Source of the DNA: Streptomyces aureoverticillatus
GTDB taxonomy: Bacteria; Actinomycetota; Actinomycetes; Streptomycetales; Streptomycetaceae
Assembly (NCBI RefSeq): GCF_014649395.1
Contig: NZ_BMSY01000005.1
Location: forward strand, 124,001-188,000
Direction of reading: 5' to 3'
Length of the DNA stretch: 64,000 nucleotides
Each line of letters starts with the position of its first letter. Positions within the stretch are counted from its first letter, which is position 1. The position numbers and the translations under genes were made by a program. The notes beneath the pieces were generated by a model. The model did no database searches and was not told where the DNA came from. It saw nothing but the letters and a program-made list of their open reading frames with translations. This document shows, one piece after another, positions 17,114 through 25,439 of this stretch.

Positions 17114-17872
17114 TCAGCCGTACAGCCGGGTCAGCCAGTCGCGCCAGGCGAACTCGGTGCCCTTGGCGTCCGCGTGCGGCGCGAAGTCGTGGATGCTGAC
17201 GCCGACGGGCGCGCCGAAGTGGTTGCGCCCGAAGAGGCGGTAGAGGGCGTCGTCGGTGCGCAGGCCGATGAAGTACGGCGTGCGGAAGTCGACCAGCGCG
17301 TCCAGCTCGGTGCCGGCCGCGCCGAGCCGGACGCGGGCGCCCTCCGAGGCGTCCGTGGGCAGGCCCAGTTCCCGGGCCAGCTTCGCGAAGGCGTCCGGGC
17401 GCACCGAGGAGGCGGGGGCGTCGAGGGCGAGGAAGGCGACGGGGCGGCCCGCGAAGTACGTCAGGTACTGGCGCAGGGTGTGCAGGTGGAAGTCCAGGTG
17501 CCGGGCCGCCGCGTCGTACAGGTTCTCCGGATCCTCGGCGTTCCCGGTGAAGATCCCGCTGTGCGCGTACCGGACCCAGGAGCGGCGGCCGCCGTCGCGG
17601 GGCTCGATCTCGTGCTCCAGTTGGTTCAGGCTCTGCCCCGGGGGGAGCGCGTCCGGGTCGGCCGAGCGGACCGTGAGGCGGCGCGGCGGGTCCCAGACGG
17701 TGACGACACCGCCGAAGGGCCCGGCGCCGCCCTCGCGCGGCTCGTACTCCATGGGCCACAGCCACCCGCCGGTGCCGGTGGTGAACGCGTCCCACACCTC
17801 CCGCGGCGGGGAGCCGACCTCGAACTCCCGGACGATCTCGAATTCCTTGCCGCCGCCGCTGGGCTTGGTCAT
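17114..17872 (-). CDS. SRPBCC (START/AHSA1-like) domain protein
   Basis: A 252-aa cytoplasmic protein. The N-terminal half is a typical AHSA1-type fold: EFEIVREFEVGSPPREVWDAFT followed by GGWLWPMEYEPREGG and WDPPRRLTV. The C-terminal half (about 150-252) is a second, less recognisable alpha/beta domain with many aromatic residues. ATG 17872 is preferred because GAGGAG lies 7 nt upstream; an ATG 27 nt earlier adds nine residues without a good ribosome site. This hydrophobic-pocket fold binds lipids or other small molecules; the ligand is unknown. It is upstream of the convergent nuclease stop and downstream of the ABM gene, possibly co-transcribed with it. Confidence 0.75.
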   Translation of the reverse strand: MTKPSGGGKEFEIVREFEVGSPPREVWDAFTTGTGGWLWPMEYEPREGGAGPFGGVVTVWDPPRRLTVRSADPDALPPGQSLNQLEHEIEPRDGGRRSWVRYAHSGIFTGNAEDPENLYDAAARHLDFHLHTLRQYLTYFAGRPVAFLALDAPASSVRPDAFAKLARELGLPTDASEGARVRLGAAGTELDALVDFRTPYFIGLRTDDALYRLFGRNHFGAPVGVSIHDFAPHADAKGTEFAWRDWLTRLYG

Positions 17873-17949
17873 GAGGACTCCTCGGGGTTCACTCCTCATG
17901 ACCCCACCGTACGGGCCCCCGGTAAAGCCCCCGGGCGCGACGACTTGGG

Positions 17950-18651
17950 CTACCGGGGCACGACCCCGACCACGCGCCGGTAGCGCCGCACGTCGCCCGC
18001 CTCCAGCGTGCCGGGGAACTCCCGCACCCGCCGCCAGGCCTCCGAGACCGTGCCGATGCCCTCGCCCGGCCCTTCGAGGGCCCGCGCGTGGTGCTCCGCG
18101 GTCTCCCACTCCGCGTAGTTCACGACCCGGGTGCCGTCGGTGCTCAGGTGGAAGTGCGCCGAGACCAGGCCCGGCACGGGGCCGGTGTCGAGGGCCGCGA
18201 GGACCGTGTCCACCCAGGCGCGCTGCCGGTCGGGGGCCGGCCCGTCGAACTCGACGTGGACGGTGACGAAGGCCTCGGGCACGACGCCGGAGCCGGAGCC
18301 GGGCGTCACGCTCCGGTACAGGCTGGTCTTGGTCAGGCCGATCCGTTCGATGCCGGGCACCGCGGCGTCGATCTCGGCGTTCCGCTCGTCCCGGCCCTGG
18401 GCGAAGAAGTCCTGGTAGGCGTCGTCGTCACGCCACTGCGAGTGGTGCATCAGGGTGGCGCCGTCCGCCCCGGCGTACACGTGGTAGGACAGCAGGCCCT
18501 CGTGCGGCCAGGGGCGGCTCTCCCAGGCCTTGGCGATGGCGTCGGCGGTGGCTTCCTGCCGCTCGGGGGTGCCGACGTGCCAGGTGCTGAAGAAGGCCAG
18601 GCCCACGTCGGAGCGGGTCGGGTCGGGGTGGGTGGTGGCGCGCTGCGTCAT
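17950..18651 (-). CDS. Tandem ABM-domain (antibiotic biosynthesis monooxygenase-like) protein
   Basis: A 233-aa protein with two ferredoxin-like ABM units. The first (about 17-110) runs from VGLAFFSTWHVGTPERQEATADAI to LMHHSQWRDDDAYQDFF. The second (about 120-230) runs from EAFVTVHVEFDGPAPDRQRAW to RVVNYAEWETAEHHARAL. Each has the QW/EW aromatic-containing strand typical of the family. GGAG precedes ATG 18651. Such proteins are small cofactor-independent oxygenases or heme-degradation relatives; no catalytic assignment can be made. Transcription toward the SRPBCC gene suggests a two-gene unit. Confidence 0.78.
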   Translation of the reverse strand: MTQRATTHPDPTRSDVGLAFFSTWHVGTPERQEATADAIAKAWESRPWPHEGLLSYHVYAGADGATLMHHSQWRDDDAYQDFFAQGRDERNAEIDAAVPGIERIGLTKTSLYRSVTPGSGSGVVPEAFVTVHVEFDGPAPDRQRAWVDTVLAALDTGPVPGLVSAHFHLSTDGTRVVNYAEWETAEHHARALEGPGEGIGTVSEAWRRVREFPGTLEAGDVRRYRRVVGVVPR

Positions 18652-18795
18652 GGGGTTCTCCGGAGTCGGGAGGGCGTACGCGGCCCGGGTGCGGCGGTGT
18701 ACGCGCCGAGCGTGGGTGTCGTGTGCCGCCGCGCCCGTCTTCCTGCCCGGGTGCGGCGTACGACCCCTACGTTCCGACCTGAACCTTGGTTGAAG

Positions 18796-19608
18796 TCAAG
18801 CCCGTTCGGGTTCGGGCAGCGTCACCACGTCGAGCCCGGGCCGCTTCGCGCTGTGCCCGCCGCGCCCGCCACCCGCCGCCCCCGGCAGCCGCACCCCCGA
18901 CATCCGCCGCCGCACCCAGGGCGCCACCGCCGCCGCGAACCAGCGGACCTCCTGCGCCGCCCCGCCGAACGCCGACACCGGGGCGGGCGCGGGCAGCGGG
19001 CGCGCCCAGTCCGCGTAGCCGGTGAGGCCGAGCGTGTCGGCGACACCGGCGGCGATGCGGGCGTGGCCGACCGGGCTCGCGTGCGTGCGGTCCCGGCTCC
19101 ACAGCCGCGGGTCGGCGGTGAACCGCCGCGGGAACAGGTCGAGGACCAGGACGCCGTGCCGGTCGGCGGCGGCGCGGACGCGGGCGTTGAGGTCGATGAC
19201 GCGGGGCTGCGCCCGGCGGGCCAGCGGGGCGATCCGGCCGATGTCGGGGAAGGTCACGGTGACCACGCGCGCGCCCGCCCCGGTGAGTTCGGCGAACATC
19301 TCCTCGACGGCTCGCGCGGTGCGGGCCGCGTCGTAGCCGGGCCGGACCAGGTCGCCGATGCCCGCCACGACGGTCGCGAGGTCGGGCTTGAGCTCCAGGG
19401 CCGGGCCCAGTTGCTCGTCCCTGACCTGCTCCGCCAGGCGGCCGCGCACGGCCAGGTTGGCGTAGGTGAAGTCGGGGTGCCCGACGGCGAGGATCTCCGC
19501 GAGCCGGTCGGCCCAGCCGCGGTAGCCGTGCCGTTCGTCGCCGTCGCCGAGGCCCTCGGTCTGGCTGTCTCCGACGGCGACGTAACGCTCGTACGGATGC
19601 GAGGTCAT
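18796..19608 (-). CDS. SGNH/GDSL-family hydrolase with atypical block III
   Basis: A 270-aa esterase/lipase-like protein without an obvious signal peptide. Block I is VAVGDSQTEG (nucleophile S15), block II NLAVRG (G56) and block V DRTHAS (D173, H176), so the Ser-Asp-His triad is present. Block III, usually GxND with an oxyanion-hole Asn, reads GIGD here (Asn replaced by Gly at 85); the codons are clear (ggc atc ggc gac). The C-terminal 60 residues are basic and Gly/Arg-rich. The start has a weak ribosome site. Activity may be reduced or need another oxyanion donor; the substrate is unknown. Confidence 0.82.
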   Translation of the reverse strand: MTSHPYERYVAVGDSQTEGLGDGDERHGYRGWADRLAEILAVGHPDFTYANLAVRGRLAEQVRDEQLGPALELKPDLATVVAGIGDLVRPGYDAARTARAVEEMFAELTGAGARVVTVTFPDIGRIAPLARRAQPRVIDLNARVRAAADRHGVLVLDLFPRRFTADPRLWSRDRTHASPVGHARIAAGVADTLGLTGYADWARPLPAPAPVSAFGGAAQEVRWFAAAVAPWVRRRMSGVRLPGAAGGGRGGHSAKRPGLDVVTLPEPERA

Positions 19609-19704
19609 GGCCCGAGGGTCCTGCGCCCGCCCCGGCCCGTCAACGAGGCCTCGGGGACACGTGTCACACTCCGGCCATGCCCGCCCCAGCGGTGCTCCGG
19701 CGTC

Positions 19705-19757
19705 GCGCCCCGCAAGGGGCGCGGGGAACTGCGCGACCAGCCCCCGACGGCCCGCAG
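19705..19757. repeat. Dispersed GCAA-tetraloop hairpin repeat
   Basis: A perfect hairpin GCGCCCC-GCAA-GGGGCGC (19705-19722) is followed by GCGGGGAACTGCGCGACCAG and CCCCCGACGGCCCGCAG. This resembles a dispersed intergenic motif familiar from many Streptomyces genomes (from memory). It lies 64 nt downstream of the stop of the Cys-rich protein gene and probably works as its terminator. Confidence 0.65.
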
Positions 19758-19785
19758 GGTCGGCACCGCACCTCCAGCGAAGCGC

Positions 19786-20451
19786 CTAGTCCCGTTCCCG
19801 CAGCCGTCCCAACTGGCTCTGGAACCAGTCGAGCCGGGCCTGGAGCAGCGCCGCCTCGGCGGTCAGCTCGGGCAGGCCGAGGCCGGCGGCGACGGGGTCG
19901 GCGGACACCGGCGACTCCGCCACGACGCGCAGCCCTTCCCCGGCCACGGCCGCGAACCGGCCGAGGCTCACCGCCGTGCGTCCGGCGCCGCGCCCGCAGG
20001 TGCCGCAGACCCCTTCGAGGGCCCGCCAGCCCGGCCTGCCCCACCCGGCGTCCGCGAGGCGGGACGCGGCCGCGCCGCAGTCGCAGGGCTGCACGGTCAC
20101 CGTCCGCACCCGCTGGCGCGCGTACCGGAAGCCCTGCTCGAAGCGGATGTACGCGCCGAGCACCGTCACCTGGAGCAGCGCCGCGCTGCGGTGCTCGGCG
20201 GTGCACAACAGCCCTTCCGCCGCCGCGCGTTCGTGCACGCAGTGGAAGCCGCAGTCGCAGCGCCGGTGCGGTGCGCGGTGCCGTCTGCCGTAGGCGCAGT
20301 GGGCGTCGTCGAGCGCGCCGTACGGCAGCGAGCCGCCCAGTGAGACGCCGGCGAATCCGGCCCGGGTGCCGTCCTGGGACAGCACCGGGTGGGCGATCTT
20401 GTATCCGGTGGGCGGCTCCTCGGGGCGTTCCTCGGGAAGCCGGAACCTCAT
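19786..20451 (-). CDS. Cys-rich putative zinc-binding protein of unknown function
   Basis: A 221-aa protein with no recognised function. Start ATG 20451 overlaps the TGA of the 48-aa gene (ATGA), giving translational coupling; the longer open frame upstream is discarded for that reason. It begins with an acidic/Pro segment then GYKIAHPVLSQDGTRAGFAGVSLGG. Three cysteine clusters are visible: HCAYGRRHRAPHRRCDCGFHC, QPCDCG, and GVCGTCGRG, plus several His, consistent with one or two zinc sites. A Leu-rich helix (LTAEAALLQARLDWFQSQLGRL) ends the protein. No membrane segment. It may act with the 48-aa peptide; this is inferred only from coupling. Confidence 0.72.
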   Translation of the reverse strand: MRFRLPEERPEEPPTGYKIAHPVLSQDGTRAGFAGVSLGGSLPYGALDDAHCAYGRRHRAPHRRCDCGFHCVHERAAAEGLLCTAEHRSAALLQVTVLGAYIRFEQGFRYARQRVRTVTVQPCDCGAAASRLADAGWGRPGWRALEGVCGTCGRGAGRTAVSLGRFAAVAGEGLRVVAESPVSADPVAAGLGLPELTAEAALLQARLDWFQSQLGRLRERD

Positions 20452-20594
20452 CGGCCCGCGGGCACCTCGACGGGTGCCGCCGGGGCCGACTCCTCGGCCT
20501 CCAGGGTCAGTTCGGGGTGGATCTCCTCGACTGCCGGAAGCTCCTCGGCGCTCTCCTCGGCGATTCCGGTGGCGACTGCCCTGCCCAGCCTCAT
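20448..20594 (-). CDS. 48-aa acidic small protein, translationally coupled to Cys-rich gene
   Basis: A short ORF with an excellent AGGAGG 6 nt before ATG 20594. Its sequence starts MRLGRAVATGIAEESAEELP and continues with many Glu and Ala/Pro residues; there is no cysteine or membrane segment. Its TGA overlaps the ATG of the 221-aa gene. A strong ribosome site, typical codon usage and the coupling argue it is real. Function unknown; it could be an adaptor or leader peptide for its partner. Confidence 0.7.
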   Translation of the reverse strand: MRLGRAVATGIAEESAEELPAVEEIHPELTLEAEESAPAAPVEVPAGR

Positions 20595-20814
20595 GGTGCC
20601 TCCTGTGAACGACCGACCGACGTCCGGGCGCGCGTGCGTCCGGCTCCCGCCATGGTGACGTATTCCGGGGCGAGTTGGTACGGTCCCTGACCGGCTTCCC
20701 GCCCCGCTCTCTCGTACGTAGCGGCCCCGCCCCCACACGTTGTAGCGGCCCTGCGCATTACCTCGTAGCAGAATTAAGTGGAGCTTCACCACGGAGCGCG
20801 TCGACACTGCCGTC

Positions 20815-21795
20815 ATGACCGCAGCTTCCCTGCCCGGCGCAGCTCCCCTGTCCGCCGCGTCCGCGCCCTTCGGCCGCGCCCTGTGCGCGATGATCACGCC
20901 CTTCACGGCGTCCGGGGCCCTCGACCTCGACGGCGCTCAGCTCCTCGCCGACCGCCTGGTCGCGGACGGCTGCGAGGGCCTCGTCCTGTCGGGCACCACC
21001 GGGGAGTGCCCGACGACCGCGGACGCCGAGAAGGCGGCGCTCGTGCACGCCGTCCGGGAGGCGGTCGGCGACCGGGCCGCCGTCGTCGCGGGCGTCGGCA
21101 GCAACGACACGGCGCACACCGCCGAGCTCGCCCTGGGGGCCGAGAAGGCGGGCGCGGACGGCCTGCTCGTGGTCACGCCGTACTACAGCAGGCCGCCGCA
21201 GGACGCGGTCGAGGCGCACTTCCGCGCGGTCGCGGACGTGTCGGGCCTGCCGGTGCTGCTGTACGACATCCCGGGCCGCACCGGCACCCGCGTCGAGCCG
21301 GACACGATGCTGCGCCTCGCGGAGCATCCGCGGATCGTGGGAGTCAAGGACTGCGCGTACGACCTGCTCGGCTCCGCCAAGGTGATGGCGCACTCGGACC
21401 TGGCGTACTACGCGGGCTGCGACGAGTTCGTCCTCCCGCTGTACGCGCTCGGCGGCGCCGGGTACATCAGCACGGTCGCGAACGTCGCGCCGCGCAGCCT
21501 GCGGGCGATCGTGGACGCCTTCGACGCGGGCGACACGGCGGGCGCCGCGCGCGGTCAGCGGCAGCTGACCGAACTCATCGAGCTGATGACGGCGTCCGGT
21601 CTGCCCGCCACGGTCACGGCGAAGTCGCTGCTCAACACGCTCGGCCTGCCCGCGGGCCCGGTACGGGCACCCCTGCTGCCCGCCGACGAGGAGGCCGTCG
21701 ACGGGCTGCTGGCGGCGTATGAGGCGCTTGGCGGAGCGCTTCCCGCCGGGGCCGTTCAGCGTGTGGTGAGCATCGGGCTCCACAGCCGCTTGTAG
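20815..21795 (+). CDS. dapA: 4-hydroxy-tetrahydrodipicolinate synthase
   Basis: A 326-aa TIM-barrel aldolase condensing pyruvate with aspartate semialdehyde, the first committed step to diaminopimelate/lysine. Key features are SGTTGE (59-64), Y150 in YDIPGRTG with the substrate-binding Arg R155, and Schiff-base lysine K178 (VGVKDCAYD). The Arg after IPG supports true DHDPS over other N-acetylneuraminate-lyase family members. The N-terminus has about 20 Ala/Ser/Pro residues before the barrel. It overlaps the convergent downstream gene by 40 nt. dapD lies 2.6 kb away on the other strand. Streptomyces often have more than one dapA paralogue, so the physiological assignment is likely but not certain. 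Confidence 0.88.
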   Translation: MTAASLPGAAPLSAASAPFGRALCAMITPFTASGALDLDGAQLLADRLVADGCEGLVLSGTTGECPTTADAEKAALVHAVREAVGDRAAVVAGVGSNDTAHTAELALGAEKAGADGLLVVTPYYSRPPQDAVEAHFRAVADVSGLPVLLYDIPGRTGTRVEPDTMLRLAEHPRIVGVKDCAYDLLGSAKVMAHSDLAYYAGCDEFVLPLYALGGAGYISTVANVAPRSLRAIVDAFDAGDTAGAARGQRQLTELIELMTASGLPATVTAKSLLNTLGLPAGPVRAPLLPADEEAVDGLLAAYEALGGALPAGAVQRVVSIGLHSRL

Positions 21796-22991
21796 CCCTC
21801 GGGCGACTTGCGGATGGCGGTCAGGGGCACGGCCTTCTTGCTGCCGACGGTGACGACGACGAGCCGCATGCCGAAGGCGTCGCCGGTGCACCGCGCGGGG
21901 TCGCAGGCCAACGCGACGAGTCGTTTGCTGTCGGCCCAGGCGAGCTGCTCCTGGCTGGGCACCCGCGCCACCTCCTTGCCGGTCCTCGGGTCACGGATCG
22001 CCGAGGTCCTGGCGTGGCTGTCGTCGGCGAGCAGCTTGCCGTCGGGCGAGAGTCCGGCCCGCGGCCAGCCCGTGTGCCGCTCGCCGGGCGGCGCCGAGGT
22101 CTTCGCGCCGCTGGGCGTGTACCAGTCGCGGTAGTTGGCGCCGCGGGGACCCTCATACACCATGACGAACAGCCGCGTGCCGTCCCTGTTCCAGTGCATG
22201 TCCTCGCGCGAGAGGCCGGGGAAGTAGCCGTCCTTCTCCGCCCGGGGCTGCGGCAGCGGGCGGAACGGGCCGACCTCGCCGGAGCCGGCGTCGATCACGA
22301 AGAAGCCGGTGCGGCTGAGGTGCGGCTGCGGTCCGCTGATCTCGTGGTCGCCGGGCCGGTCGATCAGCCGGTCCGGGTTCTTGCTGTACGCGGTGGCGAG
22401 CAGCCGCTTGCCGTCGGGCGACCACTCCACGGCGGCGACGGGGCGCTCGGTCGTGATCCAGCGCGTCACCTCGCCCGTCCTCAGGTCGAGCATCCCGATG
22501 CGGCGTGCGGGCAGTTCGCCCTCCAGGACGGCGGCGGTGCGCATGCCGGGGGCGACGGCGGCCCAGGCCCACTTGGCGTCGGCCTTCTCGTACTTCTTGG
22601 TCGCGGGGTTCAGCAGGAAGTACTGGCGGACGAGGAGGCTGTCGCCGTTCTTCTGCGGGATGTCGCGGCTGACGGCGTATCCGGCCATGCCGACGTTCCC
22701 GGCCGCGACGAAGTCACGGGGCACCGCCTGGTCGGGGTGCGCGATCACGCCGCCGCCGTCGGGCCGGGTCGCCGGGCGCGGGTCGTCGCCCCCGGAGCCG
22801 TCGGAACCGAGCGCGGTCACGCCCACCGCCGCGGCCACCACGGCCGCCGTGCCGAGGGCTGCCCCCGCGATCGCCCGGGTGCGGCGGCGCCGCCTGGTGG
22901 TGAGGACCCGGCCCGCGAGGTCACCCCGCGGTCCGTCCTGCTCGGCGGCCTGTTCCTGGAGCGCGTCGCGCACCAGCTTGTCGACATTCAC
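21756..22991 (-). CDS. Membrane-anchored TolB/WD40-like propeller protein, partner of ECF sigma factor
   Basis: A 411-aa protein. A short cytoplasmic N-terminus (about 1-36) rich in charged residues ends in RRRRR, followed by one membrane helix (about 38-58, AIAGAALGTAAVVAAAVGVTA). The extracytoplasmic part has TolB-like repeats: AAVEWSPDGKRLLATAYS, MHWNRDGTRLFVMVY, AGLSPDGKLLADDS. Start GTG 22991 overlaps the sigma-factor stop (GTGA), so the two are coupled. This is typical of SigE-like sigma loci in Streptomyces, where the partner may sense an envelope signal or act as an anti-sigma; that role is inference. The 3' end overlaps convergent dapA by 40 nt. Confidence 0.82.
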   Translation of the reverse strand: MNVDKLVRDALQEQAAEQDGPRGDLAGRVLTTRRRRRTRAIAGAALGTAAVVAAAVGVTALGSDGSGGDDPRPATRPDGGGVIAHPDQAVPRDFVAAGNVGMAGYAVSRDIPQKNGDSLLVRQYFLLNPATKKYEKADAKWAWAAVAPGMRTAAVLEGELPARRIGMLDLRTGEVTRWITTERPVAAVEWSPDGKRLLATAYSKNPDRLIDRPGDHEISGPQPHLSRTGFFVIDAGSGEVGPFRPLPQPRAEKDGYFPGLSREDMHWNRDGTRLFVMVYEGPRGANYRDWYTPSGAKTSAPPGERHTGWPRAGLSPDGKLLADDSHARTSAIRDPRTGKEVARVPSQEQLAWADSKRLVALACDPARCTGDAFGMRLVVVTVGSKKAVPLTAIRKSPEGYKRLWSPMLTTR

Positions 22992-23542
22992 GGACGTACC
23001 TCCACAGGCGAGATGTCACGGGACGGCGAGGACTCGGCGGCGGCCGGGCCGAGCCCGGTCAGCTCGGGCGCGAGGGAGCGCAGGCGGGCCAGCGAGCGGT
23101 GCGTGGTGCTGCGGACGGTGCCGACGGAGCACCCGAGGAGCCGGGCCACTTCGGCCTCCGGCAGGTCCTCGTAGTAGCGCAGGACGAGCACGGAGCGCTG
23201 GCGCGGGGTGAGCCGCGCGAGCGCCGCCCGCATGACCACCCGCAGTTCGGCGCCGCCCGTCGTGTCGGCGCCGACGCGCTCGGGCGGCTCGGCCACGGCG
23301 ACCTCGCGCCGCGGCCACTTCAGGCGCCATCTGCTGACCTGCTGCCGGTAGAGGATCCGGCGGACGTACGCCTCCGGGTCCTCGATCCTGTTCCACCGGC
23401 CCGCGGCCTTGACCAGCGCGTTCTGCAGCAGATCCTCCGCCGCGTGCCGGTCGCCGCCGGTCAGCAGCACGGCCGTTCTCAGCAGTGCGGCGGACCGGCC
23501 CGCCACGAACTCCCGGAAGCGGTCCTGGCTTTCGGCATCCAT
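22988..23542 (-). CDS. SigE-family ECF RNA polymerase sigma factor
   Basis: A 184-aa group IV sigma factor. Region 2 includes LLTGGDRHAAEDLLQNALVKAAGRW and the -10 recognition stretch EAYVRRILYRQQVSRWR. Region 4 is LTPRQRSVLVLRYYEDLPEAEVARLLGCSVGTVRSTTHRSLARLR, with its helix-turn-helix. ATG 23542 has GAGAAGG upstream; a GTG six bases earlier is also possible. The gene overlaps its membrane partner by 4 nt. It directs a small stress or envelope regulon; target promoters are unknown. Confidence 0.9.
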   Translation of the reverse strand: MDAESQDRFREFVAGRSAALLRTAVLLTGGDRHAAEDLLQNALVKAAGRWNRIEDPEAYVRRILYRQQVSRWRLKWPRREVAVAEPPERVGADTTGGAELRVVMRAALARLTPRQRSVLVLRYYEDLPEAEVARLLGCSVGTVRSTTHRSLARLRSLAPELTGLGPAAAESSPSRDISPVEVRP

Positions 23543-23702
23543 CGTCACCTTCTCGTTCCCGCCGGGGGCCCGGCTGCCCTCGCGGCCTCTCTGCCTGTGG
23601 TGACGTGCGCGGGCGTGTGCCGCTATGCCTGGGCGGCGAAAACGATACGGCGGTGGCCCGCCCGGAACACCGGGGCGGGCCACCGCCGACATGAAGAGCG
23701 CG

Positions 23703-24296
23703 CTACGGCTTCGGGAATCCCCCCGCCTTGGTCCACTTCAGCGTGTCCCCGCCGCGCTTGAACGTGACCGACTTGCCGGACGCCGAGACGAGAGCCTTCT
23801 CCCAGCCGTCGAAGTCCTTGGTGAGGTGGTGGTCCCACTTCGTCAGGCGGCCGGTCGCGACGGCGGCGATCGACTCGGTCGGCGGCTCGCCGTCGGCGCA
23901 GTAGTGGCCGAAGTCGGCGATCGCGGCGACGGTGCCGACCCTGGCCTTGAGCGTGATGCCCTGGCAGGCGTCGGTCTTGGCGCGGTACACGACGGCGGGC
24001 TTGGACCAGCCGCGCGCCCTTGGGCTGTAGTCCTGGACGTAGAGCCGCTTGTTCTTGAGGTAGTGCATGGCCACACGACGGCCGTCCGCGAGCTTCACCT
24101 GGGACTCGAAGGGGCTGGGGCTGCCGCTCCAGGGGATGTCGCTGTGCCGGAGCTTGTACGTGTGGCCGCCCGCGGCCACCTGGCCCACGTCCGCCCGCGC
24201 GGCCGCGTCCCGCCCGACGCTCTGCCCGCACCCCGCGAGCAGCACGACCACCGCGGCGGCCCCCGCGGCAAGGGCGCGCGCCCCTGTCCTGTTCAT
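23703..24296 (-). CDS. Predicted lipoprotein of unknown function
   Basis: A 197-aa protein with a lipoprotein signal: MNRTGARALAAGAAAVVVLL then the lipobox LAGC-G, so Cys is acylated near residue 22. GGAGGGGA precedes ATG 24296; the longer upstream frame crosses the dapD end region and is rejected. The mature part has aromatic and Lys-rich strands (GHTYKLRHSDIPWSGSP, KNKRLYVQDYSPRARGW) and two cysteines (DACQG, GHYCADG) that may form a disulfide. No family recognised. It lies between the sigma factor and dapD on the same strand. Confidence 0.75.
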   Translation of the reverse strand: MNRTGARALAAGAAAVVVLLAGCGQSVGRDAAARADVGQVAAGGHTYKLRHSDIPWSGSPSPFESQVKLADGRRVAMHYLKNKRLYVQDYSPRARGWSKPAVVYRAKTDACQGITLKARVGTVAAIADFGHYCADGEPPTESIAAVATGRLTKWDHHLTKDFDGWEKALVSASGKSVTFKRGGDTLKWTKAGGFPKP

Positions 24297-24385
24297 GTCG
24301 ATCTCCCCTCCGTTGCCGCGCAGCATACGCACGAAGGGCGCCCCTCCTGGCCGGAGGGGCGCCATCGTGCTCGTTTCGTTCTCGC

Positions 24386-25384
24386 TCAGTTGTGGCTGTG
24401 CAGCACGTCGTTGAGGCCGCCCCAGACCGCGTTGTTCGGGCGGGCCTCGACGGCGCCGGTGACCGAGTTGCGGCGGAAGAGGATGTTGGAGGCGCCGGAC
24501 AGCTCGCGGGCCTTCACGATCTGGCCGTCGGGCATCGTCACGCGCGTACCCGCCGTCACGTACAGGCCCGCCTCGACGACGCACTCGTCGCCGAGCGCGA
24601 TGCCGACGCCGGCCTCGGCGCCGATGAGGCAGCGCTCACCGATGACGATGCGGACGTTGCCGCCGCCGGACAGGGTGCCCATGGTGGAGGCGCCGCCGCC
24701 GATGTCCGAGCCGTCGCCGACGACGACACCGGCCGAGATGCGGCCCTCGACCATGGACGTGCCGAGCGTGCCCGCGTTGAAGTTCACAAAGCCCTCGTGC
24801 ATGACGGTGGTGCCCTCGGCGAGGTGCGCGCCGAGCCGCACCCGGTCGGCGTCGCCGATGCGTACGCCCTTGGGGGCGACGTAGTCCGTCATGCGCGGGA
24901 ACTTGTCGACGGACGTCACCGCCAGGTGCAGGCCCTCGGCGCGGGCGTTCAGGCGCGCCTTCTCCAGGTCGTCGACGGCGACCGGGCCGAGCGAGGTCCA
25001 GGCGACGTTGGCGAGCAGCCCGAACATGCCGTCCAGGTTCTGGCCGTGCGGCTTGACCAGGCGGTGGCTGAGCAGGTGCAGGCGCAGGTACACGTCGTGG
25101 GCGTCCAGCGGCTTGTCGTCCAGCGACGCGATGACCGTGCGGACGGCGACGACCTCCACGCCCCGGCGGGCGTCGACCCCGATCGCCTTCGCGGCGCCCT
25201 CGCCAAGCAGTTCCACGGCGCGCTCGGCGGTCAGCCGCTCACTGCCGGCGGGACCCGGCTCGGCGACGAGCTCGGGCGCGGGGAACCAGGTGTCGAGCAC
25301 GGTGCCGTCGGCGGCGACGGTGGCAAGCCCGGCGGCGACAGCGCCGGTCGTACGGGAAGTGTCAGGAGAAGGCGTCTCGGTCAT
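24386..25384 (-). CDS. dapD: 2,3,4,5-tetrahydropyridine-2,6-dicarboxylate N-succinyltransferase
   Basis: A 332-aa enzyme using succinyl-CoA in the succinylase branch of DAP/lysine biosynthesis. An N-terminal alpha/beta domain (about 1-165) is followed by the left-handed beta-helix with hexapeptide repeats: GVRIGDADRVRLGAHLAEG, MVEGRISAGVVVGDGSDIGG, ERCLIGAEAGVGIALGDECV. The actinobacterial pattern FVNFNAGTLGTSMVEGR is present. It is an orphan of the pathway here, with dapA 2.6 kb away. ATG 25384 follows a modest ribosome site. Confidence 0.93.
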   Translation of the reverse strand: MTETPSPDTSRTTGAVAAGLATVAADGTVLDTWFPAPELVAEPGPAGSERLTAERAVELLGEGAAKAIGVDARRGVEVVAVRTVIASLDDKPLDAHDVYLRLHLLSHRLVKPHGQNLDGMFGLLANVAWTSLGPVAVDDLEKARLNARAEGLHLAVTSVDKFPRMTDYVAPKGVRIGDADRVRLGAHLAEGTTVMHEGFVNFNAGTLGTSMVEGRISAGVVVGDGSDIGGGASTMGTLSGGGNVRIVIGERCLIGAEAGVGIALGDECVVEAGLYVTAGTRVTMPDGQIVKARELSGASNILFRRNSVTGAVEARPNNAVWGGLNDVLHSHN

Positions 25385-25439
25385 GAGTGAAACCTAACCG
25401 GGCCGGGGCAGCAGAGGCTAACCGGCCCGGCCCTCTGTC

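Noticed and set aside
24392..25390. Long open frame antisense to dapD
   Set aside because: It mirrors dapD almost exactly and has no ribosome site or recognisable domain; typical shadow in GC-rich DNA.
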